In this document: positions 27,264-36,116 of the stretch, in pieces
Position numbering within the stretch: the stretch's first letter is position 1
How the letters are laid out: each line of letters begins with the position of its first letter
Assembly (NCBI GenBank): GCA_031285165.1
Contig: JAITWR010000130.1
Coordinates: 1-45,582 of the forward strand
Direction: 5' to 3'
From: Novosphingobium sp.
GTDB lineage: Bacteria > Pseudomonadota > Alphaproteobacteria > Sphingomonadales > Sphingomonadaceae
DNA: 45,582 nucleotides
The notes under the pieces: model-generated
What the model was told of the DNA's origin: nothing
Database searches by the model: none
What the model saw: the letters and a program-made list of their open reading frames with translations, nothing else
Translations under genes and position numbers: made by a program

Positions 27264-28441
27264 GTGCGGTCAACCGCCATTACGTGCTTGCCGCAGGCGG
27301 CACCGGGGGGCACCTTATTCCCGCTTTCGCCCTGGCGAGCGAGCTGGAGCGGCGCGGGCATCATGTCGCGCTGATCACCGATGCGCGCGGAAGCGCCATT
27401 CCGGGCAAGCCGGCGGGGCTGACTGCGCATGTCCTTCCGGCCGGGCGGCTTGCGGGCAGGAACCCTTTGAGCTGGATCAAGGGCGCCCGTGCGATCCTCG
27501 AAGGCCGCAGCATGGCGCTGCGCCTGTTCGAGAGCTTCCGGCCTTCCGCCGTGATCGGTTTCGGCGGCTATCCGGCGCTTCCCGCGCTGTTGGCCGCGAC
27601 GGGCGCGAAGATCCCGTCTATCATTCACGAGCAGAACGCCGTGCTCGGCCGGGTCAACCGTTTCCTTGCCGGGCGGGTGAACGCGATCGCCACCGCCTAT
27701 CGCGCAGTCGACCGGCTTTCGCCCAGGCATGCCGGGAAAGTCCATCTCGTCGGCAATCCGGTGCGCGGCGAAGTGCTGAAGCTGCGCGAGCGGCCCTTCC
27801 CCGCGTTCACCGCCGACGGCATATTGCGGGTGCTGGTGACGGGTGGCAGCCAGGGCGCACGGGTGCTGTCCGAAGTCGTGCCCGATGGCCTGGCGATGCT
27901 CCAGCCGGCGCTGCGTGCGCGCCTGCGGGTGGTCCAGCAGTGCCGGCCCGAGGATATCGAGGCGGTGCGGTCGTGCTATGGCGGGCATGCCATTGCGGCC
28001 GAACTGGGGACGTATTTCGAGGATATGGCCGATCGTCTGGCCGATGCGCACCTGTTTATCGGCCGCGCCGGCGCTTCGACCATCGCCGAGCTGACCGCGG
28101 TGGGCCGTCCGGCGATTCTCGTGCCGCTGCCCATCGCTACCGACGATCACCAGGCCGCCAACGCGCGCGAGATGGCCGCTTCGGGCGGTGCGCGCGCGAT
28201 CCGGCAGGACAGGTTCACGGCGCCCGAACTCGCCAGGCAGATCGAGGCGATGGCGCAGCATCCCGAGGCGCTGGCCCATGCCGCGCATGCCGCATGGAAC
28301 TGCGGCTATCCCGATGCGGCATCCGATCTTGCCGATCTGGTCGAAAGCTTCGGCGGTGCGCCGCTGATGGACGTGATCCGCGTCGCCGGGCAGACTTCTG
28401 CCACGGGGCAGGAAGCGCTGGCGCTGGAGACGGCGGAATGA
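27260..28441 (+). CDS. murG: UDP-GlcNAc:lipid I N-acetylglucosaminyltransferase MurG
   Basis: Peripheral membrane GT28 enzyme that converts lipid I to lipid II on the cytoplasmic face. 393 residues from the ATG at 27260. Motifs: [16 protein letters not shown] (about residues 11-26), [45 protein letters not shown], and the UDP-GlcNAc site [25 protein letters not shown]. The ORF track extends it into ftsW in an overlapping frame, which is not real. Overlaps ftsW and murC by 4 nt. Confidence 0.96.
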   Translation: MSAVNRHYVLAAGGTGGHLIPAFALASELERRGHHVALITDARGSAIPGKPAGLTAHVLPAGRLAGRNPLSWIKGARAILEGRSMALRLFESFRPSAVIGFGGYPALPALLAATGAKIPSIIHEQNAVLGRVNRFLAGRVNAIATAYRAVDRLSPRHAGKVHLVGNPVRGEVLKLRERPFPAFTADGILRVLVTGGSQGARVLSEVVPDGLAMLQPALRARLRVVQQCRPEDIEAVRSCYGGHAIAAELGTYFEDMADRLADAHLFIGRAGASTIAELTAVGRPAILVPLPIATDDHQAANAREMAASGGARAIRQDRFTAPELARQIEAMAQHPEALAHAAHAAWNCGYPDAASDLADLVESFGGAPLMDVIRVAGQTSATGQEALALETAE

Positions 28442-29847
28442 AAGGTGTCGGCACGGACATCGGCACGATCCATTTCGTCGGCATCGGCGGCATCGGCATG
28501 TCGGGCATCGCCGAGGTGATGCACAACCTCGGCTACAGCGTGCAAGGCTCGGACATCGCCGGGAGCTATGTCGTCGAAGGCTTGCGCAAGCGCGGCATCA
28601 AGGTGCTGATCGGCCACGCGGCGGAGAACATCGGCGATGCTGCCGTGGTGGTCACTTCCACCGCGGTAAAACGCGGCAATCCCGAAGTCGCCGCTGCGCT
28701 GGAACAGCGCATTCCCGTTGTCCGCCGTGCCGAGATGCTGGCGGAACTGATGCGGCTCAAGAACACGGTCGCCGTGGCCGGCACGCACGGCAAGACCACG
28801 ACGACATCGATGGTCGCCTGCCTGCTCGATGCGGGCGGGGTCGATCCGACCGTGATCAACGGCGGCATCATCAACAGCTACGGTTCCAACGCCCGGCTAG
28901 GCACCAGCGACTGGATGGTGGTCGAAGCCGACGAGAGCGACGGCAGCTTCCTGCGGCTCGACGGCACGATCGCCGTCGTGACGAATATCGATCCCGAGCA
29001 TCTCGATCACTACGGCAGCTTCGAGCGGGTCAAGGAAGCCTTCGTCGAGTTCATCGAGAATGTGCCTTTCTATGGCGCGGCGGTGCTCTGCATCGATCAT
29101 CCCGAAGTGCAGGCGGTGATTCCCAAAGTGCGCGACCGGCGGGTGATCACTTACGGCTTCTCCGCCCAGGCCGATGTGCGCGGCGAGCATGTGATGCCGA
29201 TTCCGGGCGGCAACCGCTTCGATGCGGCGTTGCGCCAGCGCGACGGCAGCTTTCGCCGGATCGAAGGCGTCGAGCTGCCGATGCCCGGCCGCCATAATGT
29301 CCAGAATGCGCTTGCCGCCATCGCGGTAGCAGCGGAGATGGGGTGTGCCGACGATATCATCCGCTCGGGCTTCGGCAAGTTCGGTGGGGTCAAGCGGCGC
29401 TTTACCAAAGTGGGCGAGGTGGACGGTGCCGTCATCATCGATGATTACGGCCACCACCCGGTCGAGATTCGCGCTGCCCTTGCCGCCGCGCGCGAGGGAG
29501 CGGCGGGCCGGGTCGTCGCCGTGGTCCAGCCGCACCGTTTCACCCGCCTGCGTGACCACATGGAGGATTTCCAGACGGCCTTCAACGATGCGGACATGGT
29601 CTATGCCGCTCCGGTCTATGCGGCGGGCGAGCAGCCGATAGAAGGCGTCACGTCCGATGACATGGTGGCGGGGATGAAGGAGCGGGGCCACCGCTCGGCA
29701 CAGGTCGTCGCCGGGCCGGAAGCGCTGGCCCGGGTGCTCGCCGGGGAGATGCAGGAGGGCGACGTGGTCGTCTGCCTCGGTGCGGGCGATATCACCAGAT
29801 GGGCCGCGGGTCTTGCCGATGCCGTCAGGGCGCGGAGGGGGCAATGA
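28438..29847 (+). CDS. murC: UDP-N-acetylmuramate:L-alanine ligase MurC
   Basis: First Mur ligase, adding L-alanine to UDP-MurNAc in the cytosol. 469 residues. [23 protein letters not shown] at the N-terminus, ATP loop [40 protein letters not shown], and [20 protein letters not shown] with VVQPHRFTR. The ATG at 28438 overlaps murG; the ORF track extension to 27157 is inside murG. murB follows with a 4-nt overlap. Confidence 0.97.
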   Translation: MKGVGTDIGTIHFVGIGGIGMSGIAEVMHNLGYSVQGSDIAGSYVVEGLRKRGIKVLIGHAAENIGDAAVVVTSTAVKRGNPEVAAALEQRIPVVRRAEMLAELMRLKNTVAVAGTHGKTTTTSMVACLLDAGGVDPTVINGGIINSYGSNARLGTSDWMVVEADESDGSFLRLDGTIAVVTNIDPEHLDHYGSFERVKEAFVEFIENVPFYGAAVLCIDHPEVQAVIPKVRDRRVITYGFSAQADVRGEHVMPIPGGNRFDAALRQRDGSFRRIEGVELPMPGRHNVQNALAAIAVAAEMGCADDIIRSGFGKFGGVKRRFTKVGEVDGAVIIDDYGHHPVEIRAALAAAREGAAGRVVAVVQPHRFTRLRDHMEDFQTAFNDADMVYAAPVYAAGEQPIEGVTSDDMVAGMKERGHRSAQVVAGPEALARVLAGEMQEGDVVVCLGAGDITRWAAGLADAVRARRGQ

Positions 29848-30881
29848 ACAAGTCCACGTCCGCTCGCGCCGAACCTTTCGCCGCAGGGCTCGATGCGAAC
29901 GGGGTCAGGGGCAAGCTCACCCCCGAGGCCCCGCTCGCCCCGCTCGTGTGGTTCAAGAGCGGCGGTGCGGCCGAATGGCTGTTCGAGCCGAAGGATCTGG
30001 CCGACTTGCAGGATTTCCTGCGCGATCTCGACCCGGCCATGCCGGTGATGGCGCTGGGGCTGGGCTCCAACCTGATCGTGCGCGACGGCGGTGTGCCGGG
30101 TGTGGTGGTGCGGCTTGGCAAGGCTTTCGCCCGAGTGAAAGCGATCGATCCGGTCACGCTGGATTGCGGCGGCGGGGCCAGCGGCATTCTGGTTTCCTCG
30201 ACCGCGCGCGACAGGGGGATTGCAGGCGTCGAGTTCCTGCGCTCGATTCCCGGCACAGTGGGCGGCTTCGTGCGGATGAACGGCGGCGCCTATGGCAGCG
30301 AGGTCGGGGACATCCTGGTCGATTGCGATGTCGTGCTGCGATCGGGTGAATTGCGGACGCTGCCCGTCGCCGACCTGCACTATACCTACCGGCATTCGGA
30401 CCTGCCCGAAGGCGCCATCGTCGCCGCCGCGCGCTTTCGCGGCAGGCGGGGCGATCCGCAGGCGATCCAGGCCGAAATGGACCGCATCTCCGCCTCGCGC
30501 GAGGCTTCGCAGCCGCTGCGCAGCAAGACGGGCGGATCGACTTTCAAGAACCCGCCCGGACAAAAGGCCTGGGAACTGGTCGACGCCGCCGGCTGTCGCG
30601 GCCTTGTCATGGGCGGCGCGCAAGTGAGCGAGAAGCACACCAATTTCCTGATCAACACCGGCACTGCCACCAGCGCCGACATCGAAGGGCTGGGCGACGA
30701 GGTGCGCCGGCGGGTGAAAGCGCGATCGGGTGTGGATCTGGAATGGGAAATTCAGCGCACAGGCATGTTTGCCGAAGCGCCGGCCAAGAATCGCACAGGC
30801 ATGTTTGCCGAAGCGGCAGGCAAGGATCGCGCAGGCATGTTTGCCGAAGCGACAGGCAAGAAGGACTCAGGCAAGCCGTGA
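29844..30881 (+). CDS. murB: UDP-N-acetylenolpyruvoylglucosamine reductase MurB with C-terminal repeats
   Basis: FAD- and NADPH-dependent cytosolic enzyme making UDP-MurNAc. 345 residues. FAD-binding segments [20 protein letters not shown] and [20 protein letters not shown], then the C-terminal domain with [27 protein letters not shown] and [11 protein letters not shown]. The enzyme fold ends about residue 304 (DLEWEIQ). It is followed by three 12-residue repeats ([36 protein letters not shown]), which I do not know from other MurB proteins. Overlaps murC by 4 nt and the GTG start of ddl by 4 nt. Confidence 0.94.
   Translation: MNKSTSARAEPFAAGLDANGVRGKLTPEAPLAPLVWFKSGGAAEWLFEPKDLADLQDFLRDLDPAMPVMALGLGSNLIVRDGGVPGVVVRLGKAFARVKAIDPVTLDCGGGASGILVSSTARDRGIAGVEFLRSIPGTVGGFVRMNGGAYGSEVGDILVDCDVVLRSGELRTLPVADLHYTYRHSDLPEGAIVAAARFRGRRGDPQAIQAEMDRISASREASQPLRSKTGGSTFKNPPGQKAWELVDAAGCRGLVMGGAQVSEKHTNFLINTGTATSADIEGLGDEVRRRVKARSGVDLEWEIQRTGMFAEAPAKNRTGMFAEAAGKDRAGMFAEATGKKDSGKP
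30756..30863 (+). repeat. three 36-bp in-frame tandem repeats at the murB 3' end
   Basis: Units begin at 30756, 30792 and 30828. Each begins CGCACAGGCATGTTTGCCGA, with GCG for ACA... a one-base change (CGCGCAGG) in unit 3, and they diverge mainly in the last 12 nt. They encode residues 305-340 of MurB. The nearly unchanged codons point to a recent tandem duplication. Confidence 0.92.
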
Positions 30882-31840
30882 CACTTCCGAAGCTTCACGT
30901 CGCCGTCCTCATGGGCGGCTGGTCCAGTGAGCGCTCCGTCTCGCTGATGAGCGGCGAGGGAGTGGCCGAGGCGCTCGAATCCAGGGGCCACCGGGTCACG
31001 CGCATCGACATGGGCCGCGATGTCGCGCTGAAACTCGCCGAAGCCGGGGCCGATGTCGTGTTCAACGCGCTTCACGGCACGCCGGGCGAGGACGGCACGG
31101 TGCAGGGCATGATGGATCTGATGGGCCTGGCCTACACCCATTCGGGCCTAGCCACCTCGGTCATCGCCATCGACAAGGAACTGACCAAGCAGGCGCTGGT
31201 GCCGCACGGCATCCCGATGCCCGGCGGCCGCATCGTCGAGACTGCCGACCTCTATCGGAGCGACCCGCTGCCGCGGCCCTATGTGCTGAAGCCGGTCAAT
31301 GAGGGTTCTTCGGTCGGGGTTGCCATCGTTACTGCGGAAAGCGGCTATGGCGATCCGATCGACAAGAACGCCGAAGGCCCCTGGCAGCAATTCGACCGCC
31401 TGCTCGCCGAGCCCTATATCCGCGGCCGTGAGCTTACCACTGCGGTTCTTGCGGACAGGGCGCTGATGGTCACCGAACTCAAGCCCAGGTCGGGCTTCTA
31501 CGATTTCGATGCCAAATACACCGACGGCATGACCGACCACATCTGCCCCGCCGGGGTTCCCGCCGAAATCACCGGGGCGTGCCGGGCGCTGGCGTTGCAG
31601 GCGCACCGCCTGCTCGGCTGCCGCGGCACCAGCCGCTCGGACTTCCGCTGGGACGATACGCAGGGTGTCGAGGGGCTGTTCCTGCTCGAAGTCAACACCC
31701 AGCCGGGCATGACGCCGCTCAGTCTCGTGCCCGAGCAGGCGCGGCATATGGGCATGGACTATGCGGACCTCGTCGAAGCGATCATCGCCGAGGCGCTGGA
31801 GGACTTCGCCGCCGGCGCGCGGACAAGGGGGGCTGTGTGA
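30878..31840 (+). CDS. ddl: D-alanine:D-alanine ligase
   Basis: ATP-grasp ligase making D-Ala-D-Ala for MurF, in the cytosol. 320 residues from a GTG at 30878 whose GTGA overlaps the murB stop. The ORF track start at 30743 would translate the murB repeats out of frame and is rejected. Motifs: VLMGGWSSERSVSLMSGEGV, FNALHGTPGEDGTVQGMMD, YVLKPVNEGSSVGVAIV and the C-terminal LFLLEVNTQPGMTPLSLVPEQA. GTGA overlap with ftsQ follows. Confidence 0.96.
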   Translation: MTLPKLHVAVLMGGWSSERSVSLMSGEGVAEALESRGHRVTRIDMGRDVALKLAEAGADVVFNALHGTPGEDGTVQGMMDLMGLAYTHSGLATSVIAIDKELTKQALVPHGIPMPGGRIVETADLYRSDPLPRPYVLKPVNEGSSVGVAIVTAESGYGDPIDKNAEGPWQQFDRLLAEPYIRGRELTTAVLADRALMVTELKPRSGFYDFDAKYTDGMTDHICPAGVPAEITGACRALALQAHRLLGCRGTSRSDFRWDDTQGVEGLFLLEVNTQPGMTPLSLVPEQARHMGMDYADLVEAIIAEALEDFAAGARTRGAV

Positions 31841-32865
31841 GCGGTCAGACGCTCCGGCGCAAGGCGACGACGGCGCGCCGCACGGCAGCCCAGCAGGGCG
31901 CAGCGCGCAAAGTGCGCGCCGCCAGGGCGACGACCGGCTCGGCGTTCGACCGGATCATGTCCTGGGTTCCGTTCAGCGAGGAGCAGTTGCACCGCATTTT
32001 CCTGGCGGCGATCCTTGGCGGCGCGGTGGTGCTGGCCGGTGTGGCGGCGGGCTATGCCGGCGTGCCGCTCATGGCGGAAGAACAGTTTGCCCGGATTGCC
32101 GGCCAGTCGGGCTTCGAAGTCCGCCGCGTCAACGTGCGCGGGGTCAGGCATCTGAACGAACTCAAGATCTATGAGCGGGTGCTGACCGAACACAACCGGG
32201 CGATGCCGCTGGTCGATATCGATGCCTTGCGCGACGAACTGATCCGGCTGTCCTGGGTGAAGGACGCGCGCGTCTCGCGCCAGTTGCCCGATACGCTGGT
32301 GATCGACATTGTCGAGCGCACGCCCCATGCCGTGCTCAGGAAACCTGGCCGGCTGGTGCTGATCGACGCCGACGGGTATGAACTGGAGCCGGTCAGCCCG
32401 GCACGCACCAGGGGCATGCTTATCGTCGGCGGGCCGGGGGCGGGGCGGCAGGTCGTCGCGCTGTCCGCCCTGCTGGGAGCGGCGCCGGCATTGAAACCGC
32501 AAGTGCGTGAGGCCGAGTGGATCGGCAACCGCCGATGGAACCTGACTTTCAAAAGCGGGCAAGTGCTGGCCCTGCCGGAAGGCGACCGGGCGGCGAGCCG
32601 GGCGCTGATGTCTTTCGCCCGGATGGACGGCACCAACCGGCTGCTTGGCGGCAAGGTCGTTGCCTTCGACATGCGCGCGCCGGACCGCATCTACATGCGC
32701 ATCCCCGATCGCGGGAAGGAGAATCAAGCCGCCGTGACGAAGCCCGCTGCCGCCAGGAGCACCGATACCGCTCCGGCCCCCTCGGCCATGCCATCGGCTG
32801 CCGTGCCGGCCGGCAGGCCGGGCTCCGCTTCGGGCCCTGGGCCGAACAGGAAGGAAAAGGACTGA
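31837..32865 (+). CDS. ftsQ: cell division protein FtsQ
   Basis: Bitopic divisome protein recruiting FtsLB and FtsWI. 342 residues from a GTG at 31837 that overlaps the ddl stop. A basic cytoplasmic tail (about 45 residues) is followed by a membrane helix (IFLAAILGGAVVLAGVAAGYAG) and the POTRA domain (FEVRRVNVRGVRHLNELKIYERVL). The FtsQ beta domain contains SWVKDARVSRQLPDTLVIDIVERTPHAVL, and the final about 45 residues are alanine/proline-rich and disordered. The stop overlaps the ftsA ATG by 1 nt. Confidence 0.94.
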   Translation: MSGQTLRRKATTARRTAAQQGAARKVRAARATTGSAFDRIMSWVPFSEEQLHRIFLAAILGGAVVLAGVAAGYAGVPLMAEEQFARIAGQSGFEVRRVNVRGVRHLNELKIYERVLTEHNRAMPLVDIDALRDELIRLSWVKDARVSRQLPDTLVIDIVERTPHAVLRKPGRLVLIDADGYELEPVSPARTRGMLIVGGPGAGRQVVALSALLGAAPALKPQVREAEWIGNRRWNLTFKSGQVLALPEGDRAASRALMSFARMDGTNRLLGGKVVAFDMRAPDRIYMRIPDRGKENQAAVTKPAAARSTDTAPAPSAMPSAAVPAGRPGSASGPGPNRKEKD

Positions 32866-34145
32866 TGGCTTCGCCTCGCATCTCGCGCGTTTTCGGCGCA
32901 GTCAACATGGGGTCGTTCTGCATTTCGGCGATGGTTGTGGGGATTTCCGAAACCGGCGAGATGATCGTGCTCGGATCGAGCCACCGCGCCTCGCAGGGGA
33001 TCAAGCGCGGCTATGTCACCGATATGACGGCCGCCACTTATGCGGTTCGCAATGCGATCGAGCGGGCCGAGCGCATGGCCGACACCAGCGTTTCGAGCGT
33101 CTGGGTCGGCTGTTCCGGCGCGGGGCTTGCCAGCCAGGTGGCGCAAGCCGAGATCGATATCGGCGGGCGCCGCATCGAACAGGACGACATCGACGATCTG
33201 CTCGTCGCCGGACGCGACGTGATCCAGCCCGACGGCCGTATGGTGCTGCATGCCCAGCCCGCGCATTACACGCTTGACGGCGCGCACGGCGTTGCCAATC
33301 CCAGGGGCCTGCATGCCGAGCGGCTGGGTGTCGATATCCATGTCATGCTGGCCGACGGTGCGCCGATCCGCAACGTCATCGAGGCGGTGCAGAACGCGCA
33401 TCTCAATGTCGAGGCAGTGGTCGGCTCGCCGATCGCCGCCGGCCATGCCTGCCTCTCGCGCGAGGAGCGCGATCTTGGCGTCGCGCTGGTCGAGGTGGGC
33501 TCCGAAGTCACCAGTGTTTCGGTCTATCTCTCGGGCATGCTCGTGGGCATGACTTCGATCCCGATCGGTTCGGGCGATATTACCGACGCCATCGCATCCT
33601 GCTTCGGCATCCGCCGTTTCCAGGCCGAGCGGCTGAAATGTGTGAACGGTTCGGCGATCGCCAGCCCGGCCGATCACCACGAGATGATCCCGGTCAATGC
33701 GCCGGGCGAGGAAATCTCAGGCCCCGTCGCCCGCTATGCCGACGACAGGAACCGCATCCCCCGCGCCGAGCTTGTCTCGGTGATCACGATTCAGCTCGGT
33801 CGGCTGATGGAAGAAGTGGGAAAGGCGCTGAAGGCTCTGGGCTTCGCCAGCCAGGCCGGTCAGCAGGTGGTCCTGACCGGCGGCGGTGCGGAGCTTGTCG
33901 GCCTTGCCGATTACGCCCAGTCGGCGCTTGGCAAGCCGGTGCGGATCGGCCGGGCGCCGGCGCTCACGGGCCTTGCCGACACGCATCAGAAGCCCGGCTT
34001 CGCGACGCTGGCGGGGCTCGTTCTTTATGCCGCGGCCGACCCGGACGACATCCGCGCGGTCGGTCCAAGCTACCAGCCGACCGTCCGGTACGGCGGGCTG
34101 GGGCTCGTGGGGCGTGTCTATCGCGCGGTCAGGGATTACTTCTAG
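32865..34145 (+). CDS. ftsA: cell division protein FtsA with degenerate phosphate-binding motifs
   Basis: Actin-like protein tethering FtsZ to the membrane. 426 residues; AGGAAGG precedes the ATG. The SHS2 and actin-like subdomains are recognisable (QGIKRGYVTDMTAATYAV.. SPIAAGHACLSREER.. VVLTGGGAELVGLADYAQ). The phosphate-1 motif, usually D-x-G-T/S, reads VNMGS (Asn14), and phosphate-2, usually D-x-G-G-G-T, reads VEVGSEVTS (about residues 209-217). The adenosine motif LTGGGAEL is intact. The C-terminal amphipathic helix is GLVGRVYRAVRDYF. The substitutions suggest weak or no ATP hydrolysis; I believe they occur across sphingomonads but did not check. Confidence 0.93.
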   Translation: MASPRISRVFGAVNMGSFCISAMVVGISETGEMIVLGSSHRASQGIKRGYVTDMTAATYAVRNAIERAERMADTSVSSVWVGCSGAGLASQVAQAEIDIGGRRIEQDDIDDLLVAGRDVIQPDGRMVLHAQPAHYTLDGAHGVANPRGLHAERLGVDIHVMLADGAPIRNVIEAVQNAHLNVEAVVGSPIAAGHACLSREERDLGVALVEVGSEVTSVSVYLSGMLVGMTSIPIGSGDITDAIASCFGIRRFQAERLKCVNGSAIASPADHHEMIPVNAPGEEISGPVARYADDRNRIPRAELVSVITIQLGRLMEEVGKALKALGFASQAGQQVVLTGGGAELVGLADYAQSALGKPVRIGRAPALTGLADTHQKPGFATLAGLVLYAAADPDDIRAVGPSYQPTVRYGGLGLVGRVYRAVRDYF

Positions 34146-34202
34146 GCGGAACCCGTCGGCCTTCCGGCTGTGGACAACGGGTGGAACCGGCTTTGATTTG
34201 CT

Positions 34203-34224
34203 GAATCGAAGCTGCAATTTGCAG
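34203..34224 (+). promoter_or_regulatory. GANTC site and 13-bp palindrome in the ftsA-ftsZ gap
   Basis: The 120-nt gap before ftsZ is the longest inside the dcw cluster and probably holds a separate ftsZ promoter. It contains GAATC at 34203 (a CcrM-type site) and CTGCAA-T-TTGCAG at 34212-34224. In Caulobacter ftsZ transcription responds to GANTC methylation; the same here is inference. Confidence 0.4.
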
Positions 34225-34265
34225 GATCAGGGATTTTCCCAAGCGCGCCTGCCGGGAGTATCGTA

Positions 34266-35819
34266 ATGAGCATCAATATCGGACCGCCGGATATCGAAGA
34301 ACTTCGGCCTCGCATCACCGTGATCGGTGTGGGCGGTGCCGGCGGCAACGCCATCGCCAACATGATCGCCGCCGAGATCGAAGGCGTCGATTTCGTCGTG
34401 GCGAATACCGACGCGCAGGCGCTGAACAGCTCGATCGCCGAGCACCGCATCCAGTTGGGCACCGAGATCACAAGGGGCCTGGGTGCGGGCGCTCGCCCCG
34501 AAGTGGGCAAGGCCGCCGCCGAGGAAAGCCTCGACGAGATCGACCGCGCGCTCGAAGGCGTGCATATGTGCTTCATCGCCGCGGGCATGGGCGGCGGCAC
34601 CGGCACCGGCGCCGCGCCGGTGATCGCCAGGGCCGCTCGCGAGAAAGGCGTGCTCACCGTCGGTGTCGTCACCAAGCCTTTTCTTTTCGAGGGCACGCGC
34701 CGCATGCGTTCGGCGGAAGCCGGCATCGAGGAATTGCAGCGGCACGTCGATACGCTGATCGTCATTCCCAACCAGAACCTGTTTCTCGTCGCCAAGGCCG
34801 AAACCACTTTCAAGGAGGCTTTCGCGCTTGCCGACGAGGTGCTGCAACAGGGTGTGCGCTCGATTACCGACCTGATGGTCATGCCGGGCCTGATCAACCT
34901 CGATTTTGCCGATGTCCGTTCGGTAATGGGCGAGATGGGCAAGGCGATGATGGGCACCGGCGAGGGCGGCGGCGAGAACCGCGCGCTCGAAGCGGCGGAG
35001 CGGGCCATCGCCAATCCGCTGCTCGACGGCGTTTCCATGCAGGGCGCCAAGGGCGTGATCATCTCGATCATCGGCGGTGACGACATGAAGCTGCTCGAGG
35101 TCGACGAGGCAGCGAACCATATTCGCGAACTGGTCGATCCCAATGCGAACATCATCTGGGGTTCGGCTTTCAACCCCGATCTTCAGGGCAAGATCCGCGT
35201 CTCGGTGGTTGCCACGGGTATCGAGCAGAGCGCCGAGCAGGCCGAGATCGCGGCCCGGCCGTTGAGCCTTGCCGCCTCGCGCGGCCCCGTCCGCCCGACG
35301 GCGGTTGCCCCGGCCGAGCCGGTGCCCGCGCCGCAGCCTGCGGCGGCCGCGGTGTTCCAGCCGAAGCCCGAAGCGGCGAAAGCCGATGAGGCGCCGGTCT
35401 TTTCGCCGGTGGCCTCGCAGGGCGACGAGCCGGCACCCGCCGACAAGGATGGCCGGGGCGAGGATGACCGGCACGGGGGCGGCTATGCCGGCCTTGCCGG
35501 TGTCCGCGCCGCGGGCAGTGCGCCTCTCGACCTCGGGCTCGAACAGATCGATGAAAAGGCCGGCAGCGGCGGCGGGCAGGACGAACTGCTGCTTGATGCC
35601 AGCCGGCTCGTGCAGGAGGACGGCCTGGTCGCGCCGCTGGTGCCGCCTCGCGGAAGTGCTGCGGCCCGGCCGCCGGCGGCCGGCAACACGCTGTTCGAAC
35701 GCATGGCCAATCTCTCACGAGGCGGCAAGCCTGCTGCGGCCGACGAGGACGGCGACGAGGATGACGACGGTTCTGCCATCAGCATCCCGCGCTTCCTGGG
35801 ACGCCAGAACAACCAGTAA
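34266..35819 (+). CDS. ftsZ: tubulin-like division GTPase FtsZ
   Basis: Forms the Z-ring that organises septation. 517 residues, longer than E. coli FtsZ (383) as usual in alphaproteobacteria. The GTPase domain has [14 protein letters not shown], the tubulin signature [16 protein letters not shown], and the T7 loop [12 protein letters not shown] linker of about 180 alanine/proline/acidic residues separates it from the conserved C-terminal peptide [12 protein letters not shown], which binds FtsA and other tethers. GGGAG precedes the ATG. The repeat element begins 11 nt after the stop. Confidence 0.97.
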   Translation: MSINIGPPDIEELRPRITVIGVGGAGGNAIANMIAAEIEGVDFVVANTDAQALNSSIAEHRIQLGTEITRGLGAGARPEVGKAAAEESLDEIDRALEGVHMCFIAAGMGGGTGTGAAPVIARAAREKGVLTVGVVTKPFLFEGTRRMRSAEAGIEELQRHVDTLIVIPNQNLFLVAKAETTFKEAFALADEVLQQGVRSITDLMVMPGLINLDFADVRSVMGEMGKAMMGTGEGGGENRALEAAERAIANPLLDGVSMQGAKGVIISIIGGDDMKLLEVDEAANHIRELVDPNANIIWGSAFNPDLQGKIRVSVVATGIEQSAEQAEIAARPLSLAASRGPVRPTAVAPAEPVPAPQPAAAAVFQPKPEAAKADEAPVFSPVASQGDEPAPADKDGRGEDDRHGGGYAGLAGVRAAGSAPLDLGLEQIDEKAGSGGGQDELLLDASRLVQEDGLVAPLVPPRGSAAARPPAAGNTLFERMANLSRGGKPAAADEDGDEDDDGSAISIPRFLGRQNNQ

Positions 35820-35830
35820 GAGGTTGGCTT

Positions 35831-35936
35831 TAGAGCATCGTGCGCAAAAGTGGGAACCGGTTTTGCGCAAAAAACGATGCGACAACAAAAACCTGGAGCA
35901 AACTGCGTGATTCATAAATCATGCAGTTTGCTCTAA
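35831..35936 (+). repeat. double-hairpin intergenic repeat element, copy 2 (after ftsZ)
   Basis: Same element as at 8874-8979, in the same orientation relative to the upstream gene: it begins TAGAGCATCGTGCGCAAAAG directly after ftsZ. Hairpin 2 sequence is unchanged between copies. Hairpin 1 is GGAGCAAACTGCGTGATT (35895-35912), loop CATA, AATCATGCAGTTTGCTCT (35917-35934). Relative to copy 1, two adjacent stem pairs are changed on both arms, keeping the pairing. It may end or protect the ftsZ transcript. Confidence 0.9.
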
Positions 35937-36084
35937 GCCGGCTCGACAGGCGTTCGTCCGAGGTTCATCGGGGATCGCGCATCCAACGGCGTTTGACCGC
36001 GTGATGGATTCGCGCGGCGGATGGTGACGATTGATCGGACGAATGCTGGCTTTGGCTGAGGTGAAGCGCCTCGTAACCATGACA

Positions 36085-36116
36085 GGAGCAGGCTGCGTGA
36101 TGCGCGAATCACACGG
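36085..36116 (+). repeat. decayed copy of the repeat's first hairpin overlapping a start codon
   Basis: GGAGCAGGCTGCGTGATGCG and the following GAATCACACGG match hairpin 1 of the copy at 35895 in about 23 of 32 positions. GCTGCGTGAT and ATCACACGGC can still pair (8 of 10 plus one G-U). The likely start codon of the SPOR gene (36100) lies in the stem-loop, and its AGGAG ribosome binding site is at the 5' foot. Confidence 0.5.

Noticed and set aside
30743-30877. Extended ddl start reading the murB repeats in another frame
   Set aside because: It yields a repeated HVCRS peptide unrelated to Ddl. The GTG at 30878, overlapping the murB stop like its neighbours, is the consistent start.
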